NCBI GenBank assembly: GCA_964400625.1
Contig: CAYNUS010000004.1
Location: forward strand, 1 to 64,000
DNA: 64,000 bases
Reading direction: 5' to 3'
DNA from: DYFX01 sp964400625
GTDB taxonomy: Bacteria > Patescibacteriota > Patescibacteriia > SG8-24 > DYFX01
Shown here: positions 25,689 to 35,341 of the stretch, in pieces
How positions within the stretch are numbered: the stretch's first letter is position 1
Layout: every line of letters begins with the position of its first letter
The notes under the pieces: generated by a model
Database searches by the model: none
What the model was told of the DNA's origin: nothing
The model's input: only the letters and a program-made list of their open reading frames with translations
Made by a program: the position numbers and the translations under genes

Positions 25689-26531
25689 TCAGGCGCGGAC
25701 CGGGAGGACGCCGTCGAGGCGGCCGTCCCTGAGCCGGACGACGCCGGTCTCGACGCGCGCCTTGGGGAACGCGTCGCGGAAGCACGCGGCGGAGGCGCGC
25801 AGGTACTCGCCGAGGACCTGGAGCTGGCGCTCGGGATCGGGGCGGCCGCCCGTGCAGAACGCCGGAGCGGCGTCGCCGCCCATCGCGCCGCAGTCGGTGT
25901 GGCACGTGAGGATGATCTTCTCGATCGGACGCTCGCCGTCGCGCTTCCGGAGCCTCGCGATGACGCGGCGGCCGCGCGGAAGGCCGTCCACGAGCTCCTT
26001 GGCGGCCCCGGCGACCGCGAAGATCGAGGGCAGCGCCGGGAGCCCGAAGGCGTCCTTGATGCGCTGGCGGAGCGTGTCGTCGTGCTGGCGGAAGTCCATG
26101 CAGGTGACGGCGAGGATCGGCGACTGGGGCGGGACGTCCTGTCCCGGGCGCCGCAGGTCGATGCCGGAGATCCCGACGCCGCCGCTCTCGAACTCCGGGC
26201 GCCGCTTGAGCGCCGCGACGATCGGCTCGGGGTCGCCGTAGAGGGCGACGAGGATCTGCTCGCCGTGATGGAGCTTGATCGCGAGCGCCGCGTCCTTGGC
26301 GACCTGGTCGAACAGGCGGGCGTCGCGGGTCAGCCGCTCGGGGCGGAGCACCGTCAGCAGGTCGAAGCGGCCGCGATGGCCGGTCCCCTTCACGAGCTCC
26401 ACGAGCCGCGCGGTGCGGTCGTCGTAGGCGTCGGCGCTGGCGATGACCGTGGTGCGGCACATCGTGGCGTGGGCGGCCTGTGCCGCTTCGGTCGCGGCGT
26501 CACGGACGCCTTTCTTCTTTTCCGTCTGCAT
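25689..26531 (-). CDS. tandem carbonic-anhydrase-like protein: degenerate N-terminal plus intact C-terminal domain
   Basis: About 280 aa, with the start fixed by GAGGAGG. The C-terminal half has Cys144 in CMDFR and His211/Cys214 in CHTDCGAMGG, the full beta-carbonic-anhydrase zinc set. The N-terminal half follows the same order of strands: TTVIASADAYDD in place of the CxDxR strand, KLHHGEQILVALYGDPE in place of the HTDC strand, then a closing VGISGID strand. It lacks every zinc ligand. This reads as an internal duplication with loss of catalysis in the first copy. Its single-domain paralogue is next downstream. Confidence 0.7.
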   Translation of the reverse strand: MQTEKKKGVRDAATEAAQAAHATMCRTTVIASADAYDDRTARLVELVKGTGHRGRFDLLTVLRPERLTRDARLFDQVAKDAALAIKLHHGEQILVALYGDPEPIVAALKRRPEFESGGVGISGIDLRRPGQDVPPQSPILAVTCMDFRQHDDTLRQRIKDAFGLPALPSIFAVAGAAKELVDGLPRGRRVIARLRKRDGERPIEKIILTCHTDCGAMGGDAAPAFCTGGRPDPERQLQVLGEYLRASAACFRDAFPKARVETGVVRLRDGRLDGVLPVRA

Positions 26532-26617
26532 CAGCGGTCCTCCTCGCGGAACGGGTGTGGATCCAAGGAACACGAAGCCTGCAGGTTACTCCGGTGCCTG
26601 ATGGCGGTCAAGCGTAC

Positions 26618-26642
26618 GAAAAAATCGGCCTGTTCAGCCGAT
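26618..26642 (-). terminator. intrinsic terminator with stop codon in the loop
   Basis: ATCGGC/GCCGAT stem (26624-26642) with T6 on the minus strand. The TGA stop of the 116-aa membrane protein gene (26634-26636) lies in the loop. Confidence 0.8.
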
Positions 26643-26984
26643 GTCGGGCGGACGCTTCTTGTCCTTGAACCGCGCGATGCGTTCCGCGTTCACGGGGTTG
26701 TCCGGGTCGAGGAACGACGCCTCGAGGACGCCGCTCCGTTCGAGCAGGTCCCGTTCGACGTGCGGATGGACCTCGGAGACCAAGGCATCGGCGCGGTCGG
26801 TGAAGGCGCACAGCAGGGTGAGCGTGAGCGGGAAGACGCTCGCGACGCCCATGGCGAAAGCCTCCCCCGTCTCGCCCTTGGCGAGATGCAGGCCGAGGAA
26901 CGCGAGGCAACCCGCCGAGATGGCGGCGAACGCCAGGGTGGCGGTCCAGAGGTCGGATTTCCAAAGGATCTTCTTTTCGCGCAT
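26634..26984 (-). CDS. hypothetical membrane protein, two transmembrane helices
   Basis: About 116 aa. The start at 26984 is supported by GGAGG four bases upstream and by a consensus promoter. Two hydrophobic helices (about residues 11-33 and 40-62) precede a charged cytoplasmic-looking tail ending in a KDKKRPP stretch. No family recognised. It is divergent from the gene at 27095 across a symmetric promoter pair. Confidence 0.68.
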   Translation of the reverse strand: MREKKILWKSDLWTATLAFAAISAGCLAFLGLHLAKGETGEAFAMGVASVFPLTLTLLCAFTDRADALVSEVHPHVERDLLERSGVLEASFLDPDNPVNAERIARFKDKKRPPDIG

Positions 26985-27002
26985 GCGTCCTCCGATGGCG
27001 CG

Positions 27003-27041
27003 AGGATAGGCCGGAACGGCGTTCCCGTCAAGACCTTGACG
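27003..27041. promoter_or_regulatory. back-to-back divergent promoters with abutting -35 elements
   Basis: Minus promoter: TTGACG (27026-27031), 17 bp, TATCCT (27003-27008). Plus promoter: TTGACG (27036-27041), 17 bp, TAGTTT (27059-27064). The two -35 boxes form the palindrome CGTCAAGACCTTGACG. Confidence 0.75.
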
Positions 27042-27094
27042 CTGACGTCGGCGCGTGTTAGTTTTCCTGGTCGCGAAACCTGCAGGAGGCACGC

Positions 27095-27634
27095 ATGACC
27101 CGACCGACCGATCCCGCGTTCCAGGCTCTTCACGAAGCGTTCGACGGTTTCCGCCGCAGGGCGGAAGCCACCGGCAGGCCTTTCTCCCACGTCGACCCGC
27201 GCCGCTTCGAGGCCGTCGAGAGCTTCGAGGAGCTCCGGACGCCCGGCACGCCCTCGCGGCTGGCCGCCGTCCGCGTGGCGTTCCGTCTCGCCGCCGAGGA
27301 CGGCGACCGCCGCGCGTTCTTCCGGCTCGAGGCCCACTTCCTCACGGGCGCCGTCGGCTACGGCGCGTTCGCCGCCGACCGCCAGCTCATGGACAGCGAG
27401 CGCGGCCACGTCTCGTTCCACGCGCTCTACGAATCCCGCCGCGAGGAGGCGTTCGCCATCGGTACCGGAGCGCACCTCGCCCAGCTGGGCTGCGCCGCCA
27501 TGCGCCTGGAGCAGGAGGGCCGGACGGAGGCGGCCGAGGCCATCTGCCGCCTGCTCGAGACGCAGGAGGGCGAGATGCCGCAGGGCCACCGCGGCGCCCC
27601 CGAGTTCGACCTCATGAGCGAGTTCCGCCTCTGA
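27095..27634 (+). CDS. hypothetical protein, 179 aa
   Basis: Soluble, Ala/Arg/Glu-rich and mainly helical by composition, with no recognised family or motif. AGGAGG at 27084-27089, a promoter at 27036-27064 and a terminator at 27640-27669 make it a well-bounded single-gene unit. It converges on atpC. Confidence 0.7.
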   Translation: MTRPTDPAFQALHEAFDGFRRRAEATGRPFSHVDPRRFEAVESFEELRTPGTPSRLAAVRVAFRLAAEDGDRRAFFRLEAHFLTGAVGYGAFAADRQLMDSERGHVSFHALYESRREEAFAIGTGAHLAQLGCAAMRLEQEGRTEAAEAICRLLETQEGEMPQGHRGAPEFDLMSEFRL

Positions 27635-27639
27635 AACGA

Positions 27640-27669
27640 AATCCCCCGCCTGCACGGCGAGGGATTTTT
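27640..27669 (+). terminator. intrinsic terminator between the 179-aa gene and atpC
   Basis: ATCCC/GGGAT and CGCC/GGCG stacked stem with one mismatch, followed by TTTTTC. On the minus strand a T-rich stretch also follows, so it may close the atp operon as well. Confidence 0.75.
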
Positions 27670-28113
27670 CTATGACTGGACGTTCGGCATGCCGCGGCGT
27701 TCGCGGTGCTTGCGGACGACCTTCCAGCGCGCCATCTCGCGGGCGAGATGCGCCGTGGCGTCGGCGAAGCGCTCGGCGTCGTCGTGCTTTTCGGCGAGGA
27801 CCTGCTCGGCGCGCCTCATGGCCTCCTCGATGGCCTTGAAGTCGAGCTCGTCGGCGCGTTCGGCGGTGTCGGCCAGGATCGCGATGCGGTTGCCCGGGTG
27901 GACCGTCACGAAGCCGCCGGAGACGGCGAGCAGGATCTCCTCGCCCGCCTCGTCGACGAGCCGAAGCTCGCCCGCCTGGATCGGGGCGACCAGGGGGAGA
28001 TGGTCCGGCAGCACGGTGATCTCGCCTTCGGTCGTCGGGATCGAGACCTGGCGGATCTTGGCGCGCACGGCGACGCGTTCCGGCGTCGTGAGTTCGAAGT
28101 CGAGGAGTTTCAT
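27670..28113 (-). CDS. atpC: F1 ATP synthase epsilon subunit
   Basis: 147 aa. An N-terminal beta-sandwich (TTEGEITVLPDHLPLVAPIQAGEL) is followed by a two-helix C-terminal domain (about residues 88-135). It is part of the rotor stalk, and its C-terminal helices may inhibit ATP hydrolysis. Last gene of the atp operon, 6 nt after atpD. Confidence 0.95.
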   Translation of the reverse strand: MKLLDFELTTPERVAVRAKIRQVSIPTTEGEITVLPDHLPLVAPIQAGELRLVDEAGEEILLAVSGGFVTVHPGNRIAILADTAERADELDFKAIEEAMRRAEQVLAEKHDDAERFADATAHLAREMARWKVVRKHRERRGMPNVQS

Positions 28114-28119
28114 GTGCGC

Positions 28120-29487
<1,368 letters not shown>

Positions 29488-29490
29488 ATT

Positions 29491-30393
29491 TTATGCGTTG
29501 GCGAGCGCGGCGCGCCCGGCGGAGATTTCCGCGATCTCTTGAGTGATGCCGGCCTGGCGTGCCTGGTTGAAGGTGAGGCGGAGGTCGTCGATCATGTCGG
29601 CGGCGGCGTCCGTGGCGTTCTTCATCGCCAGCATGCGCGCCGAGTGCTCCGAGGCGAGCGATTCGAGGACGGCCTGGTAGAGCTGGGCCTCGGCCACGCG
29701 CGGCAGGAGCTGGTCGAGGACGGTGCGCGCGTCGGGTTCGAAGACGTATTCCTCGGCGGCCTTGGCGTTCGCGTGGACCTCCTCGTGTCCGCGGACCTCG
29801 CCGAGCTCGCTGTCGCGCGTGAGCGGGAGCAGCGTCTTGGCGCGGGGCTTCTGGAGGATCGAGGAGACGAAGTCCGTGTAGATGACGGCGACCTCGCCGT
29901 ACTCCCCCGCCGTGAAGCCGTTCCTGGCGAGGCGCGCCAGCGGGCGGACCTTCGTGACCGGAGGGGCGCCGCCGGCGAGCACGTCGCCGAACGAGGCCTT
30001 GAGGGGGAGCTTCCGGCGCCGCGCCCACGCCTCGCCGCGGCGGCCGATGGCGATGACGTCGACGGAGCCTTCCGGCCGCGAGCGGATGAACTCGTTCGCG
30101 ACGCGGATCACCTGGGCGTTGAAGCCTCCGCAGAGGCCGCGGTCCGAGGTGACGAGGATCGCCAGCGCGCGCCCGGACTCCGGCTTCTTGAGGAGCGGAT
30201 GCGCCTCCTCGCCCCTCTGCTCCAGCCGTGCGACCAGGCTCCACGCCATCTGCGCGTAGGGACGCGAAGACAGCACGGCCGAGACGGCCTTGCGCATCTT
30301 CGAGGCAGCGACCAGTTCCATCGCCTTCGTGATCTTCTTCGTGTTCACGACGGACTTGATGCGGCGGTTGATGGCTTTCGTGTTGACTCCCAT
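29491..30393 (-). CDS. atpG: F1 ATP synthase gamma subunit
   Basis: 300 aa central rotor. The N-terminal helix begins INRRIKSVVNTKKITKAMELVAASKMRK. SDRGLCGGFNAQV is a family hallmark, and the C-terminal helix contains NATDAAADMIDDLRL and the FNQARQAGITQEIAEI segment. It follows atpA by 20 nt. Confidence 0.97.
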   Translation of the reverse strand: MGVNTKAINRRIKSVVNTKKITKAMELVAASKMRKAVSAVLSSRPYAQMAWSLVARLEQRGEEAHPLLKKPESGRALAILVTSDRGLCGGFNAQVIRVANEFIRSRPEGSVDVIAIGRRGEAWARRRKLPLKASFGDVLAGGAPPVTKVRPLARLARNGFTAGEYGEVAVIYTDFVSSILQKPRAKTLLPLTRDSELGEVRGHEEVHANAKAAEEYVFEPDARTVLDQLLPRVAEAQLYQAVLESLASEHSARMLAMKNATDAAADMIDDLRLTFNQARQAGITQEIAEISAGRAALANA

Positions 30394-30413
30394 GGCGCGC
30401 GTTCGGTCGGGAC

Positions 30414-31928
30414 TTAGACGGTCTTCTTGTATTCGGCGATGGCTTCCTTCAGCTCGGCTTCGATGTCCGGCTCGAGCGCCTTCTTCTCCTTCAGCTTCTT
30501 CATGAGCTCGGCGCGGGAGGCTTTGAGATACCGGTGGAAGCCGTCCTCCCAGTCGCGGACCTTGTCGATGGCGACGTCGTCGATGAGGCCGTTGGTCACC
30601 GCGTAGATGACGGCGGCCTGGTGCTCGAACGGCATCGGCTGGTACTGCGGCTGCTTCAGGATCTCGACCGTGCGGCGGCCGCGCTCGATCTGCGAGCGCG
30701 TCGTCTCGTCGAGATCGGAGGCGAACTGGGCGAAGGCTTCGAGCTCGCGGAACTGCGCGAGGTCGAGGCGCAGGCGTCCGGCGACCTTCTTCATGACCTT
30801 CGTCTGGGCGGCGCCGCCGACGCGCGAGACCGAGAGGCCGACGTTCACGGCCGGGCGGATGCCGCGGTAGAACAGGTCGCCTTCGAGGTAGATCTGGCCG
30901 TCGGTGATGGAAATGACGTTCGTCGGGATGTAGGCGGAGACGTCGCCGGCCTGCGTCTCGATGATCGGGAGCGCGGTGAGCGATCCGCCGCCGTGCTCCT
31001 TGTTGCGGCAGGCGGCGCGCTCGAGGAGGCGCGAGTGCAGGTAGAAGACGTCGCCCGGATAGGCTTCGCGGCCCGGCGGGCGCTTCAGGATGAGCGAGAT
31101 CTGGCGGTAGGCCCAGGCGTGCTTGGAGAGGTCGTCATACACGACGAGCGCGTCCTGGCCCTTGTCCATGAAGTATTCGCCGATGGCGGCGCCGGCGTAC
31201 GGCGCGAGGTACGACATCGAGGCGGGGTCGGAGGCGCCGGCCACGACGATGACGGTGTAGTCCATCGCGCCCGCTTCCTCGAGCTTCGCCATGATGCGCG
31301 CGATCTTCGATTCCTTCTGGCCGATGGCGACGTAGATGCACGTCACGCCCGCGCCCTTCTGGTTGATGATGGTGTCGACCGCGATGGCGGTCTTGCCGGT
31401 CTGGCGGTCGCCGATGATGAGCTCGCGCTGGCCGCGGCCGATCGGGACCATCGCGTCGATGGCCTTCACGCCGGTCTGGAGCGGGACGCCGACGGGCTCG
31501 CGGGTGACGACGCCGGGGGCGACCTTCTCGATCGGATAAGACTTGCCGCCCTTGATCGGGCCCTTGCCGTCGAGCGGACGGCCGAGCGGATCGACGACGC
31601 GGCCGATGAAGGCGTCGGAGACGTCGATCGAGAGGATCTTGCCCGTCGAGCGGACGGTGTCCCCTTCCTTCAGGTGCTTGGACTCGCCGAGCACGATGGC
31701 GCCGACGGTCTCCTCTTCCAGGTTGAGCGCCAGGCCGTAGGTCGGCTCCTTGCCGTCCGGTCCCGGGAACTCGAGCATCTCCGAAGACATGGCCTCGGTG
31801 AGGCCGGTCATGCGGACGACGCCGTCGCCGGATTCGACGATCGTGCCGACCTTCTCGGCCTTGGCGTCGACCGAGGCCTCGGAGATCTGCTTCTTCAGCG
31901 CTTCGATGATGAATTCTTTGGTGGCCAT
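30414..31928 (-). CDS. atpA: F1 ATP synthase alpha subunit
   Basis: 504 aa. The nucleotide-binding P-loop GDRQTGKT, ALVVYDDLSKHAWAYRQ and the ERAACRNKEHGGGSLTALP region match the family. The N-terminal helix (about residues 1-25) docks subunit delta. It begins two bases after the atpH stop. Confidence 0.98.
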   Translation of the reverse strand: MATKEFIIEALKKQISEASVDAKAEKVGTIVESGDGVVRMTGLTEAMSSEMLEFPGPDGKEPTYGLALNLEEETVGAIVLGESKHLKEGDTVRSTGKILSIDVSDAFIGRVVDPLGRPLDGKGPIKGGKSYPIEKVAPGVVTREPVGVPLQTGVKAIDAMVPIGRGQRELIIGDRQTGKTAIAVDTIINQKGAGVTCIYVAIGQKESKIARIMAKLEEAGAMDYTVIVVAGASDPASMSYLAPYAGAAIGEYFMDKGQDALVVYDDLSKHAWAYRQISLILKRPPGREAYPGDVFYLHSRLLERAACRNKEHGGGSLTALPIIETQAGDVSAYIPTNVISITDGQIYLEGDLFYRGIRPAVNVGLSVSRVGGAAQTKVMKKVAGRLRLDLAQFRELEAFAQFASDLDETTRSQIERGRRTVEILKQPQYQPMPFEHQAAVIYAVTNGLIDDVAIDKVRDWEDGFHRYLKASRAELMKKLKEKKALEPDIEAELKEAIAEYKKTV

Positions 31929-31930
31929 AT

Positions 31931-32326
31931 TCAGATGAGGGACTTTTTCAGGCGTTCGAGGCTGCCTTTGACGGAGGCGTCGAGCAGGACGTCGTCGTAG
32001 CGGATGACGGCGCCGGCGATGAGCGAAGGATCGATCTCCCAGGTCGTCTCCACGTCGGCGTCGAGGGCCTTCCTGAAGGAGGCGGCGAGCGCCTGCTTGC
32101 GGTCGTCGGCGAGCTCCTCGGCGGAGGTCACGCGCACCTCGCGGACGCCTTCGGCGGCGCGGACCTCGGCTTCGAAGGCCTTGATGACGTTCGGGGCGAG
32201 CTGGAGCTCGTGGCGCGCGGAGAGGATCTCCACGAACTTCCCGACGGCCTTGCGGACGTCCTTCTCCCCCAGCCCGGCGGTCACCTGGTAGAGGGCGCGC
32301 CCGTAGGTTTCGGCGATGCGCGGCAT
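31931..32326 (-). CDS. atpH: F1 ATP synthase delta subunit
   Basis: 131 aa, shorter than the roughly 175-180 aa typical of bacterial delta subunits. The N-terminus (ETYGRALYQVTAGL) and the C-terminal WEIDPSLIAGAVIRYDDVLLDASVKG segment are conserved, but the N-terminal helical domain looks reduced. It connects alpha to the peripheral stalk. The start lies in a TGATATG junction with atpF. Confidence 0.9.
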   Translation of the reverse strand: MPRIAETYGRALYQVTAGLGEKDVRKAVGKFVEILSARHELQLAPNVIKAFEAEVRAAEGVREVRVTSAEELADDRKQALAASFRKALDADVETTWEIDPSLIAGAVIRYDDVLLDASVKGSLERLKKSLI

Positions 32327-32327
32327 A

Positions 32328-32894
32328 TCAGGAATCGATGCGCTTCGCGGCCGCGTCGAGCAGGCCCTTCTTCTGCGCGTCGGTGAGCTTCTCGCCGAGC
32401 GCCTTGCCGGCGATCATGACCGCGAGCTCGGCGATCTCGGAGCCCGCCTCGCGGACCATCTTCTCCTTCTCGGCGGCGAGCGTGTCCTTGCCCTGCTGGA
32501 CGAGGGCGGCGAGTTCCGCCTGCGTCTTGGCCTTGAGTTCGGCGCGCTGGGCTTCGGCGGCCTTCTGCGCCTCCTCGATGAGGCGCTGGGCTTCCTTGCG
32601 GGCGGCCAGGATGGCTTCCTCCGACGCCTGTTCCGCGCCGGACTTGGCGGCCGCGGCGGCTTCGGCGTCCTTGAGGCCCTTGTCGATCTTGGCGGTGCGG
32701 CTGTCGATGATCTTGAGGAGCGGCGTGTAGACCCACTTCCACATGACGAAGAGCACCACGCTGAAGTTGAGCAGCTGGGCGATGAAGAGCTTCCAGTTCA
32801 CGCCGAGCGCGCCAAGGACGGATTCCTCGGCATGGACGGTCGCGGCCGCTTCGGCGGCGGCGTGGACGATTTCGGGTGCGAAGGGGTTGAACAT
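32328..32894 (-). CDS. atpF: F0 ATP synthase b subunit
   Basis: 188 aa. One membrane helix (about residues 33-53, in INWKLFIAQLLNFSVV-like context) is followed by a long Ala/Glu/Lys-rich coiled coil that forms the peripheral stalk. It is preceded by a 59-bp gap after atpE. Confidence 0.93.
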   Translation of the reverse strand: MFNPFAPEIVHAAAEAAATVHAEESVLGALGVNWKLFIAQLLNFSVVLFVMWKWVYTPLLKIIDSRTAKIDKGLKDAEAAAAAKSGAEQASEEAILAARKEAQRLIEEAQKAAEAQRAELKAKTQAELAALVQQGKDTLAAEKEKMVREAGSEIAELAVMIAGKALGEKLTDAQKKGLLDAAAKRIDS

Positions 32895-32953
32895 AAGGTG
32901 GCGTAATGCGCTGGCTTTCCCGCCCTTCCGCGAAGGGCGGCCGTGTCAGCGTC

Positions 32954-33175
32954 TTACAGGGTGAAGACGACGACCAGGGAGTAAATGGCGATGGCTTCCG
33001 CGAAGGCGGCGCCGAGGAGCATCGGGACGAAGAGCTTGCCGGCGGATTCCGGGTTGCGGCCGATGGCTTCCATGGCCTTGCCGACCAGGTTGCCGATGGC
33101 GAGGGCCGGAGCGATGCCGCCGATGGCCATCGTGGCGCCTTTGATGAGGACGGACATGGATTCTGCGTCGAGCAT
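32954..33175 (-). CDS. atpE: F0 ATP synthase c subunit
   Basis: 73 aa hairpin. Helix 1 contains GGIAPALAIGNLVGKAMEAI, the loop is GRNPE, and helix 2 carries the ion-binding Glu60 in AAFAEAIAIYS. Compared with sodium-binding c subunits, the positions that would be Gln and Ser/Thr are Ile27 and Ala61-Ile62. Proton coupling is therefore more likely. Confidence 0.95.
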   Translation of the reverse strand: MLDAESMSVLIKGATMAIGGIAPALAIGNLVGKAMEAIGRNPESAGKLFVPMLLGAAFAEAIAIYSLVVVFTL

Positions 33176-33281
33176 ATGCGTGGTGCGCGGATCGTCGGGT
33201 GGACGGAGGGGGTGGGTTTCACGTCTCCTCGATCGCGGCTAAGAGTGAAAGTTCGGACCCCGAAAAGATCGGGAGCCGAAG

Positions 33282-33298
33282 GCTTCCTCTTAGGAAGC
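33282..33298 (-). other. hairpin at the 3' end of atpB
   Basis: GCTTCC/GGAAGC with a 5-nt loop containing bases of the atpB stop codon (33290-33292). No T-tract follows on the minus strand. In the 114-bp atpB-atpE spacer it could act as a processing or stability element that favours high atpE levels. Confidence 0.4.
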
Positions 33299-34153
33299 GC
33301 GCGCGCCGTGCGGTTCGAGGCCGTGCGCCTCGCCCAGCTCGTCCTCGTGATGCTCCTCGTGGTCGCCGTGCGGCTTCGACGAGAGGATCGTGAGGTAGAC
33401 CAGGGCGAGCATCGCGAAGACGGTCGCCTGGACCATGCCCACGATGAGCTCCAGGAAGGTGAACGGCAGCGGGACGACGTACGCCACGAGCGAATACATC
33501 ACGGTGATGAGCACCTCGCCGGCGAAGATGTTGCCGAAGAGGCGCAGCGACAGCGAGACGACCTTGGCGATCTCGGCGAAGAACTCGATGACGCCGACCA
33601 AGAGCTCGACGGCGGCGACCACGATATCCATCGGCTTCTTGCGGAAGGACTTGAAGAACGTCCCGAGCGCGATGAACTTGTTCCAGTGCGCGAAGAAGCC
33701 GATCGTGACGATGCCCACGAGGTGCGAGGCGATGACGGTCAGCGCGGCCATCGCCAGCGTCATGTTGAGGTCGGCGTTGGCGGGGCGGAAGATCGGCGCG
33801 TTCTCGACGTGTCCGTGGAGCTCGATGGTGCGCCAGAGCGAACCGACGCCCGGCAGGATGCCCATCCAGTTGCAGACCAGGATGAAGAGGAAAAGCGTGC
33901 CCACGAGCGGCAGGAACTTCTTGGATTTGGCGCGGTCCTGCGTGACCTGGTCGACATAGCCCAGCATGAACTCGACCAAGCCTTCGACCGCCGACTGGAA
34001 GCGGCCCGGGACGTCCGACGTGAGCGCGCGCTTCACGAGGAACGCGACCGCGACGAAGACCGCGACCGCGAGCCAGGCGTTGATGAGCGAGTTCGTGATC
34101 GGGAAGCTCCCGACGTGGAAGATGGGTTCAGCGGCGATCGGCGGGATGGTCAT
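33290..34153 (-). CDS. atpB: F0 ATP synthase a subunit
   Basis: 287 aa with five or six membrane helices. The essential arginine is in VSLSLRLFGNIFAGE near residue 205, and LVGVIEFFAEIAKV and the final membrane helix match the family. The C-terminal tail is His/Glu-rich (KPHGDHEEHHEDELGEAHG), which is unusual. Its function is unknown. The start overlaps atpI by 26 nt. Confidence 0.96.
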   Translation of the reverse strand: MTIPPIAAEPIFHVGSFPITNSLINAWLAVAVFVAVAFLVKRALTSDVPGRFQSAVEGLVEFMLGYVDQVTQDRAKSKKFLPLVGTLFLFILVCNWMGILPGVGSLWRTIELHGHVENAPIFRPANADLNMTLAMAALTVIASHLVGIVTIGFFAHWNKFIALGTFFKSFRKKPMDIVVAAVELLVGVIEFFAEIAKVVSLSLRLFGNIFAGEVLITVMYSLVAYVVPLPFTFLELIVGMVQATVFAMLALVYLTILSSKPHGDHEEHHEDELGEAHGLEPHGARAS

Positions 34154-34403
34154 AGCGGTTCACCAGGGACTGATATTCCTTTCCGTAGCGGGAGGCTTTC
34201 TTCCGGATCGCGAGGGCGCTGAGGCCGAAGGCGAGGGCGAGCGTGCCGAGGAGCGCGTAGGGCTTCGTCCCCCAGGCGGCGTCGAGGTTCGAGCCGAGGA
34301 GGGCGGCCGCGACGGCCGGGATCGCCAGCGTCGCGCCGAAGTCGCCCACGATGCGAAGGCCGAACATCTGATACGCGCGCGTGCCGTCGTCCTTCTTTTC
34401 CAT
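34128..34403 (-). CDS. atpI: AtpI/AtpZ-like ATP synthase accessory protein
   Basis: 91 aa with two membrane helices (about residues 20-38 and 46-66) and charged ends. First gene of the atp operon, the usual place for AtpI/AtpZ, which is thought to assist c-ring assembly or Mg uptake. Sequence similarity in this family is weak, so context carries the call. Confidence 0.75.
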   Translation of the reverse strand: MEKKDDGTRAYQMFGLRIVGDFGATLAIPAVAAALLGSNLDAAWGTKPYALLGTLALAFGLSALAIRKKASRYGKEYQSLVNRYDHPADRR

Positions 34404-34418
34404 AGATAAGACGACGCC

Positions 34419-34447
34419 AGTCTATTGGAAGACCGGCGCGACGTCAA
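34419..34447 (-). promoter_or_regulatory. promoter of the atp operon
   Basis: Minus-strand TTGACG (34442-34447), 17-bp spacer, TAGACT (34419-34424). Predicted initiation near 34412 leaves a leader of only about 9 nt before the atpI ATG. Confidence 0.75.
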
Positions 34448-34467
34448 CGGTGGGTAACTTTATTGCG

Positions 34468-35337
34468 CTAACCTTGGCCCATTCTCCGGAACAACCGGCG
34501 CGCGTTGGCCGTCGTGGCGGCGGCGACCTCATCGAAGGCGATGCCCTTGAGCGCGGCGACCTTCTCGGCCACGAGTTTCACGTTGGCGGGCGTGTTGCGT
34601 TCGCCGCGGCGCGGGACGGGCGTGAGGTACGGCGAATCGGTCTCGACGACGATGCGGTCGAGCGGCGCCCACGCGACGACGTCGGTCAGGAGTTCCTTGC
34701 CTTCCTTCACGTCCGACTTGCGCGGCGGATACGTGATGGAGCCTCCGAACGCGAGCATGAAGCCCAGCGCGAGATAGCGTTCGGCGTCGTGCTTGGTGCC
34801 CGTGAAGCAATGGATGACGCCGCGGATCGGATCGCCTTCCCGATACGCCCCCCAGATCTTCCCGATGAGCGCGATCTGGTCATCGTGCGCGTCGCGGCAA
34901 TGGATGACGACAGGCAGGTCGCTCGCGATGGCGAGCCGCGCGCCCGCTTCGAAGGCGGCGGATTCGCGCTCCTTCATCTCCTCCAGGGAGACGTTCTCGT
35001 ATTCGTAATGATAGTCGAGCCCCATCTCCCCCACCGCCACGACCTTCGGATGCTTCAAAAGTTCCCCGTAGTAGGCGGGATCGAACGATTCGTTCCGCGA
35101 CTTGAACTGCACCTCGCCCTCGTCGTGGTAGCCGGCGAAGATGTGCGAAGGATGCAATCCGACGGTCGCCCAGACGCCGTCGTATCTTTCCGCGAGCCTG
35201 ATGCCGTTCGCGCTCGTGTCCTTCTGCGTGCCGATCGTCACCATCTGGACGCCTTGGGAAAGGCAAGAACGGACGACATCGTCCATGTCGTCCTTGTAGG
35301 CGTTGAAGTGCACGTGGCAGTGGGTGTCGATCAGCAT
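34468..35337 (-). CDS. tatD: TatD family metal-dependent hydrolase/DNase
   Basis: 289 aa TIM barrel. Metal ligands are seen in MLIDTHCHVHF (HxH), VGEMGLDYHY (Glu), VIHCRDA (His), IHCFTG (His) and VETDSPYL (Asp), so the active site is complete. Characterised members have 3'-5' exonuclease or deoxyribonuclease activity in DNA repair and turnover. It leads into the cluster of small acidic genes at 35.3-38.3 kb. Confidence 0.95.
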   Translation of the reverse strand: MLIDTHCHVHFNAYKDDMDDVVRSCLSQGVQMVTIGTQKDTSANGIRLAERYDGVWATVGLHPSHIFAGYHDEGEVQFKSRNESFDPAYYGELLKHPKVVAVGEMGLDYHYEYENVSLEEMKERESAAFEAGARLAIASDLPVVIHCRDAHDDQIALIGKIWGAYREGDPIRGVIHCFTGTKHDAERYLALGFMLAFGGSITYPPRKSDVKEGKELLTDVVAWAPLDRIVVETDSPYLTPVPRRGERNTPANVKLVAEKVAALKGIAFDEVAAATTANARRLFRRMGQG

Positions 35338-35341
35338 GGGT

